Shown: positions 19,504 to 30,621, numbered from the stretch's first letter. The stretch is DNA of 64,000 nucleotides from Marinomonas sp. UCMA 3892 (GCF_012726345.1 NZ_PTXN01000020.1:67-64066); one strand, 5' to 3'. Numbers and translations are program-made. The notes: generated by a model from the letters alone, not told the origin.

Positions 19504-19929
19504 ATGGCTTTACCTAGTACGGAAGATATCGTAGACGATCTGTCGTTTTTTGACGATTGGGAAGATAAGTACAAGTACATCATTGATTTGGGTAAGTCTT
19601 TGCCCGCATTTGATGATGCGTGGCGCACACCTGAACGTTTGGTAAAAGGCTGCCAGAGCAGTGTCTGGATTCAGCCGGGCAGTGAGCAGGATGCCATAAA
19701 AGGCGAAGTGCTGACGTTTTCGGTAGACAGCGATGCTATTATTGTTCGCGGTTTACTTGGTTTGGTGTTGGCAGCATTGGATCATAAAACACCGCAAGAA
19801 ATTTTAGATTTCGATATTACGGCGTATTTCGAAGAGCTGGATCTTGAGAGGCACTTGAGTCCAACTCGTGGCAATGGTTTGCGTTCTATTGTGGGTCGCA
19901 TAAAAGGCATCGCACAGGCTGCTGTTTAA
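19504..19929 (+). CDS. sufE: Sulfur acceptor protein SufE
   Basis: 141 residues. The acceptor Cys50 lies in LVKGCQSSVWI, matching Cys51 of E. coli SufE. The C-terminal RGNGLRSIVGRIKGIA is also typical. SufE takes persulfide sulfur from SufS and hands it to SufB. Because the next gene is an IscS-like desulfurase, this SufE could also serve that enzyme. It follows a terminator and has GAGGGTAGTC before the ATG. Confidence 0.93.
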   Translation: MALPSTEDIVDDLSFFDDWEDKYKYIIDLGKSLPAFDDAWRTPERLVKGCQSSVWIQPGSEQDAIKGEVLTFSVDSDAIIVRGLLGLVLAALDHKTPQEILDFDITAYFEELDLERHLSPTRGNGLRSIVGRIKGIAQAAV

Positions 19930-19981
19930 ATTTTTTTAATTGTAAAAAAGTAGCCGTTTAATTTTTATTGGAGAGCGTTAA

Positions 19982-21136
19982 ATGAACACCCCAGTCTACC
20001 TAGATAATTCTGCTACCACGCCAGTTGACCCAAGAGTGGCTGAAAAAATGATGGCATGTTTAACGCAGGATGGCAATTTTGGAAACCCTGCTTCGCGTTC
20101 GCATCTTTTTGGTTGGCGTGCGGAAGAGGCAGTAGAAGAAGCTAGATTGCAGGTGGCGAATTTAATTAAAGCGGACTCTCGTGAGATTGTTTGGACGTCA
20201 GGTGCCACAGAGGCTAATAACTTGGCTTTAAAAGGTGTGGCACATGCTTATCGTCAAAAAGGCCGTCATATTATTACTTCGATGATTGAGCACAAAGCGG
20301 TATTGGACCCTTGTAAGCAGCTTGAAAAAGAAGGATTTGAGGTAACATATTTGCAGCCTGATGCTCACGGTGTGATTTCTCCTAATCAAGTTGAAGAAGC
20401 GCTTCGAGAAGACACGATTTTAGTTTCTTTGATGCATGGTAATAATGAGCTTGGTGTGCTGACGGATATTGCGGCAGTTGGTGAACTGACTCGTTCACGT
20501 GGTGTTTTTTTGCATGTTGACGCTGCTCAGACAACAGGGAAGGTTGAGATAGATGTGAATGCCATGAAAGTGGATTTAATGTCTCTTACTGCTCATAAAA
20601 CCTATGGTCCAAAAGGGATTGGTGCTTTGTTTGTGCGCCGTTCGCCGAAGGTCAAGCTCGAGGCGCAAATTCACGGTGGGGGTCATGAGCGAGGTATGCG
20701 CTCTGGTACTTTAGCGACACATCAAATTGTTGGTATGGGCGAAGCATTTCGTTTGGCTGGTGAGGAAATGCAGCAGGATTGTGCTCGTATCCAAGCCTTG
20801 CGCGAGCGTTTGTGGTCTTCTTTGAGTGAGTTGTCAGGTGTGCATCTCAATGGTGATGCTAATAACCGTGTTGCCGGCGTATTGAATGTTGGTTTCTCTG
20901 GTGTTGATGGCGAAGTCTTGTTGATGTCTTTGAGTGATATAGCGGTATCTTCTGGTTCTGCTTGTACTTCAGCAAGCCTAGAGCCGTCTTATGTATTGCG
21001 CACAATTGGTTTGGCTGATGATCTAGCTCACAGTTCACTGCGTCTTTCTGTGGGCCGTTTTACCACCGAGGAAGAGGTGGATTTTGCTGCTGAAACGATT
21101 AAAAATGCAGTAACTCGTCTTCGATCCGTGGCTTAG
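19982..21136 (+). CDS. iscS: Group I cysteine desulfurase, IscS-like, without C-terminal tail
   Basis: 384 residues. It carries [12 protein letters not shown], the PLP lysine motif [10 protein letters not shown], and the catalytic Cys328 in [17 protein letters not shown], the same position as E. coli IscS. It is therefore a NifS/IscS-type enzyme. It ends at LRSVA, about 20 residues before the end of E. coli IscS (404). The missing tail is part of the region used to bind IscU. No iscU, hscBA or fdx follows; ndk comes next. It probably supplies sulfur to SufE/SufB or to tRNA thiolation. Confidence 0.9.
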   Translation: MNTPVYLDNSATTPVDPRVAEKMMACLTQDGNFGNPASRSHLFGWRAEEAVEEARLQVANLIKADSREIVWTSGATEANNLALKGVAHAYRQKGRHIITSMIEHKAVLDPCKQLEKEGFEVTYLQPDAHGVISPNQVEEALREDTILVSLMHGNNELGVLTDIAAVGELTRSRGVFLHVDAAQTTGKVEIDVNAMKVDLMSLTAHKTYGPKGIGALFVRRSPKVKLEAQIHGGGHERGMRSGTLATHQIVGMGEAFRLAGEEMQQDCARIQALRERLWSSLSELSGVHLNGDANNRVAGVLNVGFSGVDGEVLLMSLSDIAVSSGSACTSASLEPSYVLRTIGLADDLAHSSLRLSVGRFTTEEEVDFAAETIKNAVTRLRSVA

Positions 21137-21213
21137 GCGTAAGAAATGGTACTTTTATTCTTGTTTGAATAAATAATGTTTGTTTGATCATACAATTTTA
21201 ATGAATTGGTGCG

Positions 21214-21266
21214 TATAATACGCGCGCTGAACTTTTAAGTCCCGGGCCATGCAAAAGGCATCGCCC
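21214..21266 (+). promoter_or_regulatory. ndk promoter candidate and leader hairpin
   Basis: A perfect TATAAT (21214-21219) lies 74 bases before ndk, without a good -35 hexamer. Downstream, GGGC.ATGC (21244-21252) pairs with GCAT.GCCC (21258-21266), one C-C mismatch, giving a leader hairpin of unknown purpose. TTTGGAG precedes the ATG. Confidence 0.4.
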
Positions 21267-21292
21267 CTTTAAATTTAATTTGGAGTTATATC

Positions 21293-21700
21293 ATGGCGTT
21301 AGAACGCACTCTATCTATCATCAAGCCTGATGCTGTTGCGAAAAACGTAATCGGTGAAATCTACACTCGTTTTGAGCGTGCTGGTTTCAAAATCGTTGAA
21401 GCTAAAATGATTCAACTAGACGACGAATTAGCTGGTGGTTTCTACGCTGAGCACAAAGAGCGTCCTTTCTACAAAGATTTGGTTGCTTTCATGACTTCTG
21501 GTCCTGTAGTTGTTTCTGTTCTTGAAGGTGAAGGCGCTGTTCTTCGTCACCGTGAACTAATGGGTGCTACTAACCCTAAAGAAGCGGCTGCTGGTACTTT
21601 GCGTGCAGATTATGCCACTTCTATCGATGCGAACGCAGTTCACGGTTCTGACTCTGTTGAATCTGCAGCTCGTGAAATTGCTTACTTTTTCGGTAAGTAA
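21293..21700 (+). CDS. ndk: Nucleoside diphosphate kinase
   Basis: 135 residues. [12 protein letters not shown] at the start, [11 protein letters not shown], and the phosphohistidine motif NAVHGSDS with His117 define the family; His117 matches E. coli. It balances (d)NTP pools by moving the gamma phosphate between nucleotides in the cytoplasm. It is slightly shorter than E. coli Ndk (143) but has all motifs. Two terminators follow in tandem, so it is likely monocistronic. Confidence 0.96.
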   Translation: MALERTLSIIKPDAVAKNVIGEIYTRFERAGFKIVEAKMIQLDDELAGGFYAEHKERPFYKDLVAFMTSGPVVVSVLEGEGAVLRHRELMGATNPKEAAAGTLRADYATSIDANAVHGSDSVESAAREIAYFFGK

Positions 21701-21736
21701 TTGACAGCTAGGACCTTTATGTCCGATCTGTTTTGT

Positions 21737-21803
21737 AAAGCGGGCGCTAGCCCGCTTTTTTACAGAGGCTTCTGAAAAGATCATTCTTTTCAGAGGCTTT
21801 TTT
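21737..21803 (+). terminator. Tandem terminators after ndk
   Basis: First, AAAGCGGGC (21737-21745) pairs with GCCCGCTTT with loop GCTA and a T run. Second, a 13-bp stem (21768-21780 with 21785-21797, one G-U pair) closes loop TCAT and runs into T residues. Both are strong intrinsic terminators. Confidence 0.88.
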
Positions 21804-21844
21804 CGTTTACACTTAATGCTAACTACAGCAAGCGATATTGAATT

Positions 21845-22960
21845 ATGACTGACATCAAAAAAGTAAACCTTTTGGGTTTATCCCCTGAGAAGCTGATTGA
21901 ATTTTTTGAATCCATTGGCGAGAAAAAATTCCGTGCTACTCAAGTAATTAAATGGATTCATCAAAAGGGCGCTGAAAGCTTCGAGGAGATGACGGATGTC
22001 AGCAAGGCGTTGCGTGCAAAGCTGGAACAAATTTGTGAAATTCGTGGTCCTGAGGTTGTATCGCAGAATATTTCTACTGATGGCACGCGTAAGTGGATTA
22101 TTCGTACGGAAGGTGGCAAGAACGACTGCGTTGAAACGGTATTGATTCCTGATGGTGATCGAGCCACTTTGTGTGTGTCTTCGCAAGTGGGTTGTTCATT
22201 GGACTGCAGCTTTTGCTCAACAGGTAAACAAGGTTTTAACCGGAACTTAACCCCTGCAGAAATTATTGGTCAAGTTTGGATTGCGATTAAGTCTTTTGGT
22301 CCTATGGATCCAAATGGCCCTCGACGTGTCACCAATGTTGTGATGATGGGGATGGGTGAGCCCTTAATGAACTTTGAGCCTGTTGTTGATGCCATGATAC
22401 TGATGATGCATGACCATGCGTACGGTTTATCTAAGCGCCGTGTAACCTTAAGTACTTCTGGTGTCGTGCCAAAAATTTATGAATTGGTAAAACGTACTGA
22501 TGTGTCTTTGGCAATTTCACTGCATGCGCCAAATGATGCGTTGCGTAACGAGCTAGTGCCAATTAATAAAAAATATCCGATTGCTGAATTGCTTGAAGCT
22601 TGTCAGTTCTATTTGGAAAATTTGCCTGATAAACGTCATATCACGATCGAATATACCTTGATGTCAGGGGTGAATGACAATGAAGAGCAAGCTCATGAGT
22701 TAGCCGAGCTTCTTAAAGTGTTGGAATGTAAAATCAATTTGATTCCCTTTAACCCATTCCCTCATTCTGGGTATGAAAAACCGTCAAATAATAGAACTCG
22801 TCGTTTCCAGAAGATTCTGGCTGATGCTGGTTACACAGTGACAGTTCGAACCACTCGTGGTGATGATATCGATGCGGCTTGTGGTCAGTTGGTTGGAGAC
22901 TTCCATGATAAAACTCGTCGTAGTCAGAAATACATCGAGTTGCGTGAAGTGAAAAGTTAA
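21845..22960 (+). CDS. rlmN: Dual-specificity RNA methyltransferase RlmN
   Basis: 371 residues of the radical SAM superfamily. The cluster cysteines are Cys117, Cys121 and Cys124 (CSLDCSFC); the methyl-carrying Cys lies near residue 345 ([10 protein letters not shown]). It methylates A2503 of 23S rRNA and A37 of several tRNAs. It opens the conserved order rlmN-pilW-rodZ-ispG-hisS. Confidence 0.96.
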   Translation: MTDIKKVNLLGLSPEKLIEFFESIGEKKFRATQVIKWIHQKGAESFEEMTDVSKALRAKLEQICEIRGPEVVSQNISTDGTRKWIIRTEGGKNDCVETVLIPDGDRATLCVSSQVGCSLDCSFCSTGKQGFNRNLTPAEIIGQVWIAIKSFGPMDPNGPRRVTNVVMMGMGEPLMNFEPVVDAMILMMHDHAYGLSKRRVTLSTSGVVPKIYELVKRTDVSLAISLHAPNDALRNELVPINKKYPIAELLEACQFYLENLPDKRHITIEYTLMSGVNDNEEQAHELAELLKVLECKINLIPFNPFPHSGYEKPSNNRTRRFQKILADAGYTVTVRTTRGDDIDAACGQLVGDFHDKTRRSQKYIELREVKS

Positions 22961-23002
22961 TCTCTTTGAATCATTAATTTTGTATATGACAAGGATGTCT
23001 AT

Positions 23003-23728
23003 ATGCGTTTGTGGTTATGGCTATTTTTATTGTGTTGTTTGCTTTGTACGTCTTGTGCTTATCAAATAGTTTCTCCAGCCCCGCCTCCTATTTCCGAATC
23101 TAAAAGGCTGTCGATTGTTCAGGCGCATCTTTTGCTAGGTCAGTGGGGAGTGGCAAAAAATAAATTGGACCAAATAGATATCACTTATCAAGGACGTGAT
23201 TATTGGCGATTGCTTAGCTTGTATTGGCTTAGTATTGAGGATTATAGCGAAGCGTTTTTGGTGCACCAAAAAGCCTTGCGAAAATATCCTGATGATGACT
23301 TTGTATGGAATAACTATGGGGTGCTTTTAGGGCAGAAAGAACACTGGGATGAGGCTTGTGCAGCTTTCGAAAAAGCAGGGGCAAAGGGCTTAATCAGGCG
23401 TCAATCAGTGCAAATCAACCTTTCAAGGTGTGCTATACGTCAGAATCAAGTAAATTTAGCTGAAATCTATCTGAAACAGGCAAAAGAAATTGCGGATTTG
23501 CCTCTGATTGGTTTGATGACGGAGCTCAATCTTGTTTTAATACAGGGTAGTAATGACAAAGCTCGCTTAATTTTTAATAATATCCAGGCTGATAAAGAAA
23601 CTGCCCGAGGATCGGTGCATTTTGATGAATACAACTGTCTGTCGCGGCATTTAATTGCACGCGAGACTGACCCTACACTGTATTCATCTGCGAGTAATTT
23701 TACATGCCTGAATGGCTCAAGGTATTGA
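23003..23728 (+). CDS. pilW: Type IV pilus biogenesis lipoprotein PilW/PilF
   Basis: 241 residues. The N-terminal hydrophobic segment ends CTSC with lipid-attachment Cys18, a slightly atypical lipobox. The rest is TPR-like (ALRKYPDDDFVWNNYGVLLGQKEHWDEACAAFEKAG). Its slot between rlmN and rodZ is the conserved location of the outer-membrane pilotin PilF/PilW, which supports PilQ secretin assembly. The sequence is divergent, so the name rests largely on TPRs, lipoprotein signal and gene order. It overlaps no neighbour if rodZ starts at 23730. Confidence 0.8.
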   Translation: MRLWLWLFLLCCLLCTSCAYQIVSPAPPPISESKRLSIVQAHLLLGQWGVAKNKLDQIDITYQGRDYWRLLSLYWLSIEDYSEAFLVHQKALRKYPDDDFVWNNYGVLLGQKEHWDEACAAFEKAGAKGLIRRQSVQINLSRCAIRQNQVNLAEIYLKQAKEIADLPLIGLMTELNLVLIQGSNDKARLIFNNIQADKETARGSVHFDEYNCLSRHLIARETDPTLYSSASNFTCLNGSRY

Positions 23729-23729
23729 C

Positions 23730-24737
23730 ATGACAACTGAATTTCAAACGGATGCTTCTGTAAGTAAAACAAATATGGACACCATAAATATTGGTAATAG
23801 ATTAAAAGCAAAAAGATTAGAACTAGAGTTTGATGAAAGGCATGTTGCAACTGAGCTAAAAATTTCTATCGATCAAGTTAGAGCACTTGAAGCAAATAAT
23901 TTTAAATACTTCCGATCCATAACATTTGCTCGGGGGTTCCTAAAAAGCTATTGCCGTCTTTTGGGAATAGAGCCATCTGAAATGTTACGCGCATTTGATA
24001 GTGAGCGAGAAGATACAGAGCCAACAATTAAGCCAGTTGATAAAGTAAATAAGCAGACGAACTTTGGTGATCCTATTGTTATCTTTATTTCGGTTGTCAT
24101 TGTTGCTGTCCTAGTATTTTTAGTTTTTTGGTGGCCCTCTCAGTCAAGTGTGTCGGTTGCTTCTAATGAAATAAAAAACGAAGTGAGTGAAACTGCTACG
24201 GCTCCAGACTTGGACGCTACTGAAGCGTTTTCTGGTGAATCAAGTGGATCTGTTGATACTTCTAATGTCTCTAACTCGAACTCTGGTGCGGATACGGATG
24301 TTGCTTCAGTGGATAATGCTGAGAGCGTGCCTAGTGTTCAGGTTGAAAAACCAGCTAGCAATAGCGGTGTTGTAACTGGGCTATCCGCTGAAACAATGGC
24401 AATTTTGGAAGAGGCCGGAGTTAAACCGGAGGATGTCATTAGAGCTACTGCTGAAGTTCCTGCTGAGCTTGCTGCTGCGCCAAAATTACCTTCTTATACT
24501 GATGAGGTTGAGATTGCTTTTGATGCTGACTGTTGGACTGAGGTGCGTGATGCTTCAGGTAAAATTCTATTTTCAGGTGTCAAATCTGCTGGTAGTCAGT
24601 TATCGCTAACGGGCAAGGCTCCTTATCGCATCGTATTGGGTTATGCGAAAGGTGTTTCATCTTTGAAATACAAAGGTGAAGTATTCGATTTTTCTTCTTT
24701 TACACATAAAGATTTGGCTCGATTTGAGCTCAAGTAG
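23730..24737 (+). CDS. rodZ: Cell-shape protein RodZ
   Basis: 335 residues from the ATG at 23730, which has AAGGT seven bases upstream. An ATG at 23712 would overlap pilW by 17 bases and is less likely. Residues 20-85 are the Cro/CI-type HTH ([37 protein letters not shown]), 110-135 a membrane helix ([22 protein letters not shown]), 140-235 a Ser/Thr/Asn-rich periplasmic linker, and 245-330 the DUF4115 domain. RodZ links MreB filaments to the elongasome. Confidence 0.92.
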   Translation: MTTEFQTDASVSKTNMDTINIGNRLKAKRLELEFDERHVATELKISIDQVRALEANNFKYFRSITFARGFLKSYCRLLGIEPSEMLRAFDSEREDTEPTIKPVDKVNKQTNFGDPIVIFISVVIVAVLVFLVFWWPSQSSVSVASNEIKNEVSETATAPDLDATEAFSGESSGSVDTSNVSNSNSGADTDVASVDNAESVPSVQVEKPASNSGVVTGLSAETMAILEEAGVKPEDVIRATAEVPAELAAAPKLPSYTDEVEIAFDADCWTEVRDASGKILFSGVKSAGSQLSLTGKAPYRIVLGYAKGVSSLKYKGEVFDFSSFTHKDLARFELK

Positions 24738-24745
24738 AGACTCTT

Positions 24746-25858
24746 ATGCATTTTGAATCACCTATAAAACGCCGTCACTCCCGTCAGATCATGGTTGGGA
24801 ATGTGCCGGTTGGCGGTGGTGCGCCAATCAGTGTTCAAAGTATGACGAACACAGAAACTTGTGATGTTGATGCGACCGTGGCGCAGATTCGTGCTATTGC
24901 CGATGCTGGTGCCGATATTGTTCGCGTTTCTATTCCGTCTATGGATGCAGCAGAAGCATTCAAAAAAATACGCGAAGCTGTTTCTATTCCATTGGTCGCT
25001 GATATTCATTTCGATTATAAAATCGCTTTGAAAGTGGCTGAGTATGGTGTTGATTGCCTACGGATAAATCCAGGTAATATTGGTAACAAAGATCGTATTC
25101 GCGCTGTTGTGGATTGTGCTCGAGACAAAAATATTCCGATCCGTATTGGTGTCAATGCAGGCTCTTTAGAAAAAGATCTGCAAAAAAAATATGGTGAACC
25201 GACTCCTGATGCACTAGTTGAGTCCGCTTTTCGTCAAATACAATATTTTGATGAATTGGATTTCCATGAGTACAAGTTGAGTCTTAAAGCATCTGATATT
25301 TTCATGACGGTTGAAGCCTACCGGAAAATTGCCAGCCAAATAGATAACCCGCTGCATTTGGGTATTACTGAGGCGGGTGGTTTGCGCTCTGGAACGGTTA
25401 AGTCCTCCATTGGGCTTGGTTTGCTTTTAATGGACGGTATTGGTGACACCTTGCGTGTTTCTTTAGCAGCTGACCCTGTTCATGAAATTAAAGTCGGTTG
25501 GGACATGCTCCGTAGTTTGAAATTGCGTAATCGAGGTATTAATTTTATTGCTTGTCCAAGCTGTTCTCGTCAAAATTTTGATGTTATTAAAACGATGAAT
25601 GAGTTAGAAGAGCGTCTTGATGACATAACCATTCCAATGGATGTTGCCGTTATAGGCTGCGTGGTAAATGGACCAGGCGAAGCAAAAGAAGCGGATATAG
25701 GTCTTGCTGGTGGTTCACCGAATAACTTGATTTATCAAGATGGTAAACCGGACAGTAAAACAAAAAATGAAACGCTCGTTGATGATTTAGAAAGAATGAT
25801 TCGTAAAAAGGCTCTCCTAAAAGAACAGGAATTGGCCAATATCATTGTAAAAAATTAA
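24746..25858 (+). CDS. ispG: 4-hydroxy-3-methylbut-2-en-1-yl diphosphate synthase IspG
   Basis: 370 residues. It opens [28 protein letters not shown], a strongly conserved stretch, and carries the [4Fe-4S] cysteines in [11 protein letters not shown] and [11 protein letters not shown]. It catalyses the penultimate step of the MEP isoprenoid pathway. It starts eight bases after rodZ and ten before hisS, so the genes are cotranscribed. As an Fe-S enzyme it is a client of the SUF locus upstream. Confidence 0.97.
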   Translation: MHFESPIKRRHSRQIMVGNVPVGGGAPISVQSMTNTETCDVDATVAQIRAIADAGADIVRVSIPSMDAAEAFKKIREAVSIPLVADIHFDYKIALKVAEYGVDCLRINPGNIGNKDRIRAVVDCARDKNIPIRIGVNAGSLEKDLQKKYGEPTPDALVESAFRQIQYFDELDFHEYKLSLKASDIFMTVEAYRKIASQIDNPLHLGITEAGGLRSGTVKSSIGLGLLLMDGIGDTLRVSLAADPVHEIKVGWDMLRSLKLRNRGINFIACPSCSRQNFDVIKTMNELEERLDDITIPMDVAVIGCVVNGPGEAKEADIGLAGGSPNNLIYQDGKPDSKTKNETLVDDLERMIRKKALLKEQELANIIVKN

Positions 25859-25867
25859 GGATCCATT

Positions 25868-27142
25868 GTGGCTCGTAAAATTCAAGCGATCAGGGGAATG
25901 AATGACATTCTACCTGATCAATCTTCTGTTTGGTTGTATCTAGAAAAAACAGTGGCTGATGTTGTTAAGTCTTATGGATATCAGCAAATTCGTTTTCCTA
26001 TTGTTGAGAATACGGATTTGTTTAAGCGCGGCGTTGGTGAGACTACAGATATTGTAGAAAAAGAAATGTACACCTTTGATGATCGTAATGGAGAGTCTTT
26101 GACTTTACGCCCCGAAGGTACTGCAAGCTGTGTTCGTGCTGCTGATCAGGCTGGTTTGTTGTTTAATCAAACTCAGCGTTTATGGTACACGGGACCGATG
26201 TTCCGCTACGAACGTCCTCAAAAAGGTCGCTACCGTCAATTTCACCAAATCGGCGTAGAATCTTTTGGCATGGCAACGGCAGATATTGATGCTGAGTTAA
26301 TTATTTTATCGGCTCGTCTATGGCAAAAACTAGGCTTGTTGGAACATGTTGAGTTGCAGCTAAATACCATTGGCCTTGCCTCCGAGCGCGAGGCTTATAA
26401 AGCTGCTTTAGTCGAGTATTTAACTGAATTTAAAGATCAGCTAGATGAAGATAGTCAGCGTCGATTAAGCACAAACCCGCTTAGAATTTTAGACTCAAAA
26501 GACGAGTCGACTCAGGCGATTCTAAAAAATGCACCAAACTTAGAAGATTTTATTGGTGAGGAATCGCAAGCGCATTTTGATTTGCTGCAGGCTATTTTGA
26601 AAGCCAATGGCATCCCTTATGTTATCAATCGTCGTTTGGTGCGTGGCTTGGATTATTACGGAAAAACGGTTTTTGAATGGGTGACGACACATTTAGGTTC
26701 TCAAGCAACCGTTTGTGCGGGCGGCCGTTATGATGGTTTGGTTGAGCAGTTGGGTGGAAAATCAACACCTGCTGTTGGTTTTGCAATGGGTATCGAGCGC
26801 TTGGTGCTTTTGCTCGAAACGTTAAATTTGATTCCTGATGCTGCAAAATTCTCTACTGATGTATTTGTTATTAGTATGGGAGATGATGCAGAACTTGCTT
26901 CTTTTGTTTTAGCTGAGCGCTTGCGTGAAGAGAATTCAAACCTTGTCGTTTTGCGCCACTGTGGTGGTGGTAATTTTAAGAATCAAATGAAAAAAGCCGA
27001 TCGTTCAGAGGCTCGCTTCACGATTGTTTTAGGGCAGGACGAAATCGATAAGGGTATTTGTCAGTTAAAAGATATGTCAACGGGTGAGCAACAGCCTTAT
27101 TCAATTGACGATGTCGCAACCTATATTAATGCCAAGTTGTAA
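25868..27142 (+). CDS. hisS: Histidyl-tRNA synthetase
   Basis: 424 residues from a GTG start. Class II synthetase motifs are present: [32 protein letters not shown], and the histidine-binding [13 protein letters not shown] and [13 protein letters not shown]. The C-terminal anticodon-binding domain spans about 330-424. Length equals that of E. coli HisS (424). It is part of the ispG-hisS-yfgM-bamB-der run. Confidence 0.97.
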   Translation: MARKIQAIRGMNDILPDQSSVWLYLEKTVADVVKSYGYQQIRFPIVENTDLFKRGVGETTDIVEKEMYTFDDRNGESLTLRPEGTASCVRAADQAGLLFNQTQRLWYTGPMFRYERPQKGRYRQFHQIGVESFGMATADIDAELIILSARLWQKLGLLEHVELQLNTIGLASEREAYKAALVEYLTEFKDQLDEDSQRRLSTNPLRILDSKDESTQAILKNAPNLEDFIGEESQAHFDLLQAILKANGIPYVINRRLVRGLDYYGKTVFEWVTTHLGSQATVCAGGRYDGLVEQLGGKSTPAVGFAMGIERLVLLLETLNLIPDAAKFSTDVFVISMGDDAELASFVLAERLREENSNLVVLRHCGGGNFKNQMKKADRSEARFTIVLGQDEIDKGICQLKDMSTGEQQPYSIDDVATYINAKL

Positions 27143-27203
27143 TTTGATTTAATGGAGTGTCGCTTCTCATATATTTGGCGACACCTTGCATGAGGAAGAA
27201 AAA

Positions 27204-27845
27204 GTGTCTGAATTAAAGACTGAAGAAGAACAAATCGAAGCGTTTAAATCTTGGTGGAAAAAGAACGGCGTAATGTTAGTCGTTGCTATCGCTGTTGCTG
27301 TTGGTGGTTATTTTGGTTGGCAGGCGTGGAAAACAAGTCAAGCTAACTATACTAGTGAAGCATCTGCACTGTATCAAAACTTGGTACAGGCCTCTGCCGA
27401 TTTAAGTGATGAAAATAATCAAAAAACGGTCACCTTTATCGCTAAGCAACTTGCAGATGATTATGGTGACACTGGTTATGCAATGTTTGGTCAATTATTC
27501 TTGGCTCGTGTAGATGCTGAAAATGGCAAATACGATGAGGCAATTAAGGCATTGGATGATGCTATTGCTAAAACAAAAGATGTTTCTTTTGTGGCAATTG
27601 CGAATCTACGGGTAGCACGATTAATGCTTCAAAAAGAAGACTATGCTGGTGCTATGGCTCGTGTTGAAAAAGTTTCTGAAGAAGAGTTTGCTGCACAGCA
27701 GCAGGAATTGATTGGTGATATTTTAATTTCACAAGGTAAGCGTGACGATGCGCGTGTTGCTTATCAAAAGGCAAGTGAAGCATTAGGCGTGGGGGTGAAT
27801 CATCCATTGCTCGATATTAAACTTAAAGATTTGGTGAAAGGTTAA
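27204..27845 (+). CDS. yfgM: YfgM family membrane protein
   Basis: 213 residues from a GTG at 27204, chosen because GAGGAAG lies five bases upstream. A longer frame opens with TTG at 27186. One membrane helix (about residues 23-42, VMLVVAIAVAVGGYFGWQAWK) is followed by periplasmic TPR-like repeats. YfgM binds the SecYEG translocon and periplasmic chaperones in E. coli and lies next to bamB there too. A hairpin (GTGTCGC 27157-27163 with GCGACAC 27178-27184) just precedes the start. Confidence 0.88.
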   Translation: MSELKTEEEQIEAFKSWWKKNGVMLVVAIAVAVGGYFGWQAWKTSQANYTSEASALYQNLVQASADLSDENNQKTVTFIAKQLADDYGDTGYAMFGQLFLARVDAENGKYDEAIKALDDAIAKTKDVSFVAIANLRVARLMLQKEDYAGAMARVEKVSEEEFAAQQQELIGDILISQGKRDDARVAYQKASEALGVGVNHPLLDIKLKDLVKG

Positions 27846-27847
27846 TT

Positions 27848-28981
27848 ATGAGCAAGTCTCTTTTTTTCGTCGTGTTGTTTACTGCTTTGATCATTCAAGG
27901 TTGCTCTAACTCTCGCCCTGACTTGCCAAGTCCTCCTTCTATAGAAAGTAAGGTTAATTTGAAAACGTCCTGGCGGACTGGTGTAGATGGTAATTTTGGT
28001 GAGTCTAGTGAACGTTTTAATCTTGTTGCCGAAAATGGTTCGTTGTTCTTTGTCACTGATAAAGGAACTGTTTATGAGCTTGCACAAGATAATGGAAAGA
28101 AAAAAGATACTTTTTCAACCGAATATAGACCTAGTGCAGGTGTAGCGCGTCATGGTGACGTTGTCTATTTTGGTACGTATGATGCTCAACTGATCGCCGT
28201 TTCTTTAGCAAGTAAATCGATATTGTGGGAAAAGACGTTAAGTTCTGAAGTGTTGTCAGAAGGTTCTTATGCTGCTGGTAAATTGGCTATTCAAACTGCT
28301 GATGGCTGGTTAAGCGTACTTGATGCTGAAACAGGTGATACTCAGTGGCGTGCGAAAGAAGATTTGCCATCTTTGACGGTACGTGGTACAAGCGCACCAG
28401 TTATTGCTGACGGCAAGGTTATTGCGGGTTTTGCTAGTGGTAAGTTGAAAGCTTATTCGCTACAAGATGGTAATTTACTTTGGTCGTATGAGGTCGGTAA
28501 GCCTGAAGGGCGTTATGAAATAGAGCGATTAAGCGATATAGATGGTCGTTTAGTGGTAGAAAACGGTGTTGTTTATGCTGTTGCCTACAATGGTACGCTT
28601 GCCGCTCTTTCGATTGAAAGTGGTCGCCCATTATGGCAGCGTAGTATCCCTAGTTCAGTGGGTGTTGCCGTGCGAGGGGAGCTGTTGGTTGCTGTTGATA
28701 TGACAAGTAAAGTAATTGCGTTGAACGCTAAAAATGGCACAGAGGTTTGGGAAAATAAAGATCTTGTAGACCGAGATTTAATTACGCCAGAATTTTTCCG
28801 TGACTATGTTGCTGTGATGGATCGCGGTGGTTACGTTCATTTACTTGATCTAACAACGGGCGAAGTTGCTGCCCATAAAGTAGCTGATAATAGCGTCCCA
28901 CCAGGTAGTCGCATGGTGGCAAATGACAAGCAATTATTTATTCTTACGCCGAACTCTAATGTGACGGCATTGAGCTATTGA
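27848..28981 (+). CDS. bamB: Outer-membrane assembly lipoprotein BamB
   Basis: 377 residues. The signal peptide ends ALIIQGC with lipidated Cys19. The rest forms PQQ-type beta-propeller repeats (VYFGTYDAQLIAVSLASKSILWEKTL; VYAVAYNGTLAALSIESGRPLWQ). BamB is an accessory lipoprotein of the BAM complex that inserts outer-membrane proteins. The start lies two bases after the yfgM stop. Confidence 0.95.
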   Translation: MSKSLFFVVLFTALIIQGCSNSRPDLPSPPSIESKVNLKTSWRTGVDGNFGESSERFNLVAENGSLFFVTDKGTVYELAQDNGKKKDTFSTEYRPSAGVARHGDVVYFGTYDAQLIAVSLASKSILWEKTLSSEVLSEGSYAAGKLAIQTADGWLSVLDAETGDTQWRAKEDLPSLTVRGTSAPVIADGKVIAGFASGKLKAYSLQDGNLLWSYEVGKPEGRYEIERLSDIDGRLVVENGVVYAVAYNGTLAALSIESGRPLWQRSIPSSVGVAVRGELLVAVDMTSKVIALNAKNGTEVWENKDLVDRDLITPEFFRDYVAVMDRGGYVHLLDLTTGEVAAHKVADNSVPPGSRMVANDKQLFILTPNSNVTALSY

Positions 28982-29021
28982 AATCAGTTTCGATTTCTTC
29001 TTAGCGATTTTTCAAGAGGCT

Positions 29022-29055
29022 GCCATCCCTTTTATAGGGATGGTGGCCGCTTTGT
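29022..29055 (+). terminator. Hairpin between bamB and der
   Basis: GCCATCCCT (29022-29030) pairs with AGGGATGG (29037-29044) plus GC. The bases after it are CCGCTTTGTATTTTT, a poor T tract, so this may attenuate rather than end transcription into der. Confidence 0.35.
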
Positions 29056-29073
29056 ATTTTTATAGGTAAAAAA

Positions 29074-30411
29074 ATGATTCCAGTTATTGCATTGGTAGGT
29101 AGACCCAATGTTGGCAAGTCAACTCTCTTCAATCAATTGACGAGATCTCGTGATGCTTTGGTTGCCGATTATCCAGGCTTAACCCGTGACCGAAAATACG
29201 GTGATGGTAAACTTGGTGAGCATGAATTTATCGTTATTGATACCGGTGGTATCAGTGGTGATGAGCAAGGTATTGATGAAAAAATGGCACGCCAGTCTTT
29301 GTTGGCGATAGAAGAAGCCGATGTTGTTTTGTTTCTTGTTGATGGCCGTCATGGTCTGAACCCTGCAGACGAGATGATCGCTAGTCATTTGCGTCGTTCT
29401 AATAAGCAAGTTTCTCTTGTGGTGAATAAGACTGACGGTATCAATGAAGATATCGCTTTGGCAGATTTTTATTCATTAGGTTTTGGTGAGTTACACCCAA
29501 TTGCTGCTTCTCATGGCAAGGGTGTACATGTCCTAATTGATAAGGTCATGTTGCCATTTGCAGAGCGTGTTGAAGAAGCTAAGAATCAAATTAGCATAGA
29601 ATCACGTGGCATTCGTATTGGTGTAGTAGGTCGTCCAAACGTAGGTAAATCTACATTGGTAAACCGTATGCTAGGCGAAGACCGTGTTGTGGTTTATGAC
29701 ATGCCAGGCACCACCCGTGACAGTGTTTATATTCCTTATGTGCGTAACGATAAAGAATATACTCTTATCGATACCGCAGGTATTCGTCGCCGTAAACATG
29801 TTAAAGAAGCGGTTGAGAAGTTTTCTATTGTTAAGGCTTTGCAAGCCATTCAAGATGCTAACGTAGTTATTGTAGTCATTGACTCCCATGAGGATTTGGT
29901 TGAGCAAGATCTACACATGATCGGTTATGTGTTGGATGCGGGGCGTGGTGTTATCATTGCCATCAACAAATGGGATGGTCTTAAAAAAGACGATCGTGAG
30001 CATATCAAGAGTGAAGTTGAGCGTCGTTTGGGTTTTGTCCCTTACGCTAAAGTGCATTACATCTCGGCCTTGCATGGTACTGGTGTCGGTGATTTGTACG
30101 ATACGATTGAAAGTACTTACGAGTCTTGTTATGCCAAATGGACCACAAACCGTTTGACAAGAATTCTTGAAGATTCCATTGCAGAACACCAGCCTCCAAT
30201 GGTGAATAGTCGTCGAATCAAGCTTCGATACGCTCACCAAGGTGGGTCAAATCCACCACGTATTGTAGTTCATGGTAATCAGACGGATTCTTTGCCAGGA
30301 AGCTATAAGCGTTATCTTGAAAATAAATTTAGAACTGTGCTGAACATTACTGGTACACCGATTATTTTTGAATTTAAATCGGCTGAAAACCCGTTTGCTC
30401 CTAAGAAATAA
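29074..30411 (+). CDS. der: Ribosome-assembly GTPase Der (EngA)
   Basis: 445 residues with two tandem GTPase domains. Each has GRPNVGKST (near residues 8-16 and 185-193) and its G2-G4 motifs (DTGG / NKTD; DTAGIRR / NKWD). A KH-like C-terminal domain contains [23 protein letters not shown]. Der acts in 50S subunit maturation. It ends the conserved hisS-yfgM-bamB-der run. Confidence 0.97.
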   Translation: MIPVIALVGRPNVGKSTLFNQLTRSRDALVADYPGLTRDRKYGDGKLGEHEFIVIDTGGISGDEQGIDEKMARQSLLAIEEADVVLFLVDGRHGLNPADEMIASHLRRSNKQVSLVVNKTDGINEDIALADFYSLGFGELHPIAASHGKGVHVLIDKVMLPFAERVEEAKNQISIESRGIRIGVVGRPNVGKSTLVNRMLGEDRVVVYDMPGTTRDSVYIPYVRNDKEYTLIDTAGIRRRKHVKEAVEKFSIVKALQAIQDANVVIVVIDSHEDLVEQDLHMIGYVLDAGRGVIIAINKWDGLKKDDREHIKSEVERRLGFVPYAKVHYISALHGTGVGDLYDTIESTYESCYAKWTTNRLTRILEDSIAEHQPPMVNSRRIKLRYAHQGGSNPPRIVVHGNQTDSLPGSYKRYLENKFRTVLNITGTPIIFEFKSAENPFAPKK

Positions 30412-30621
30412 TCGTTATTTTTAAAAGATAACTCAAGAATCTCTGAGTGCCTTTGTTATACAGGGGGACTTGGAGATTTTTTTATGTAAAATGTATGAAA
30501 TCTCTTTCTAAATATAAGGTTATTCACTATTCTCGCGCCAATGGCATTAACCTTTTTATAAGCACTTTTTTTATAAGCATCGTTTGTACGTTTGCTTTCT
30601 TATTTTGTTCAAAGGACATCT

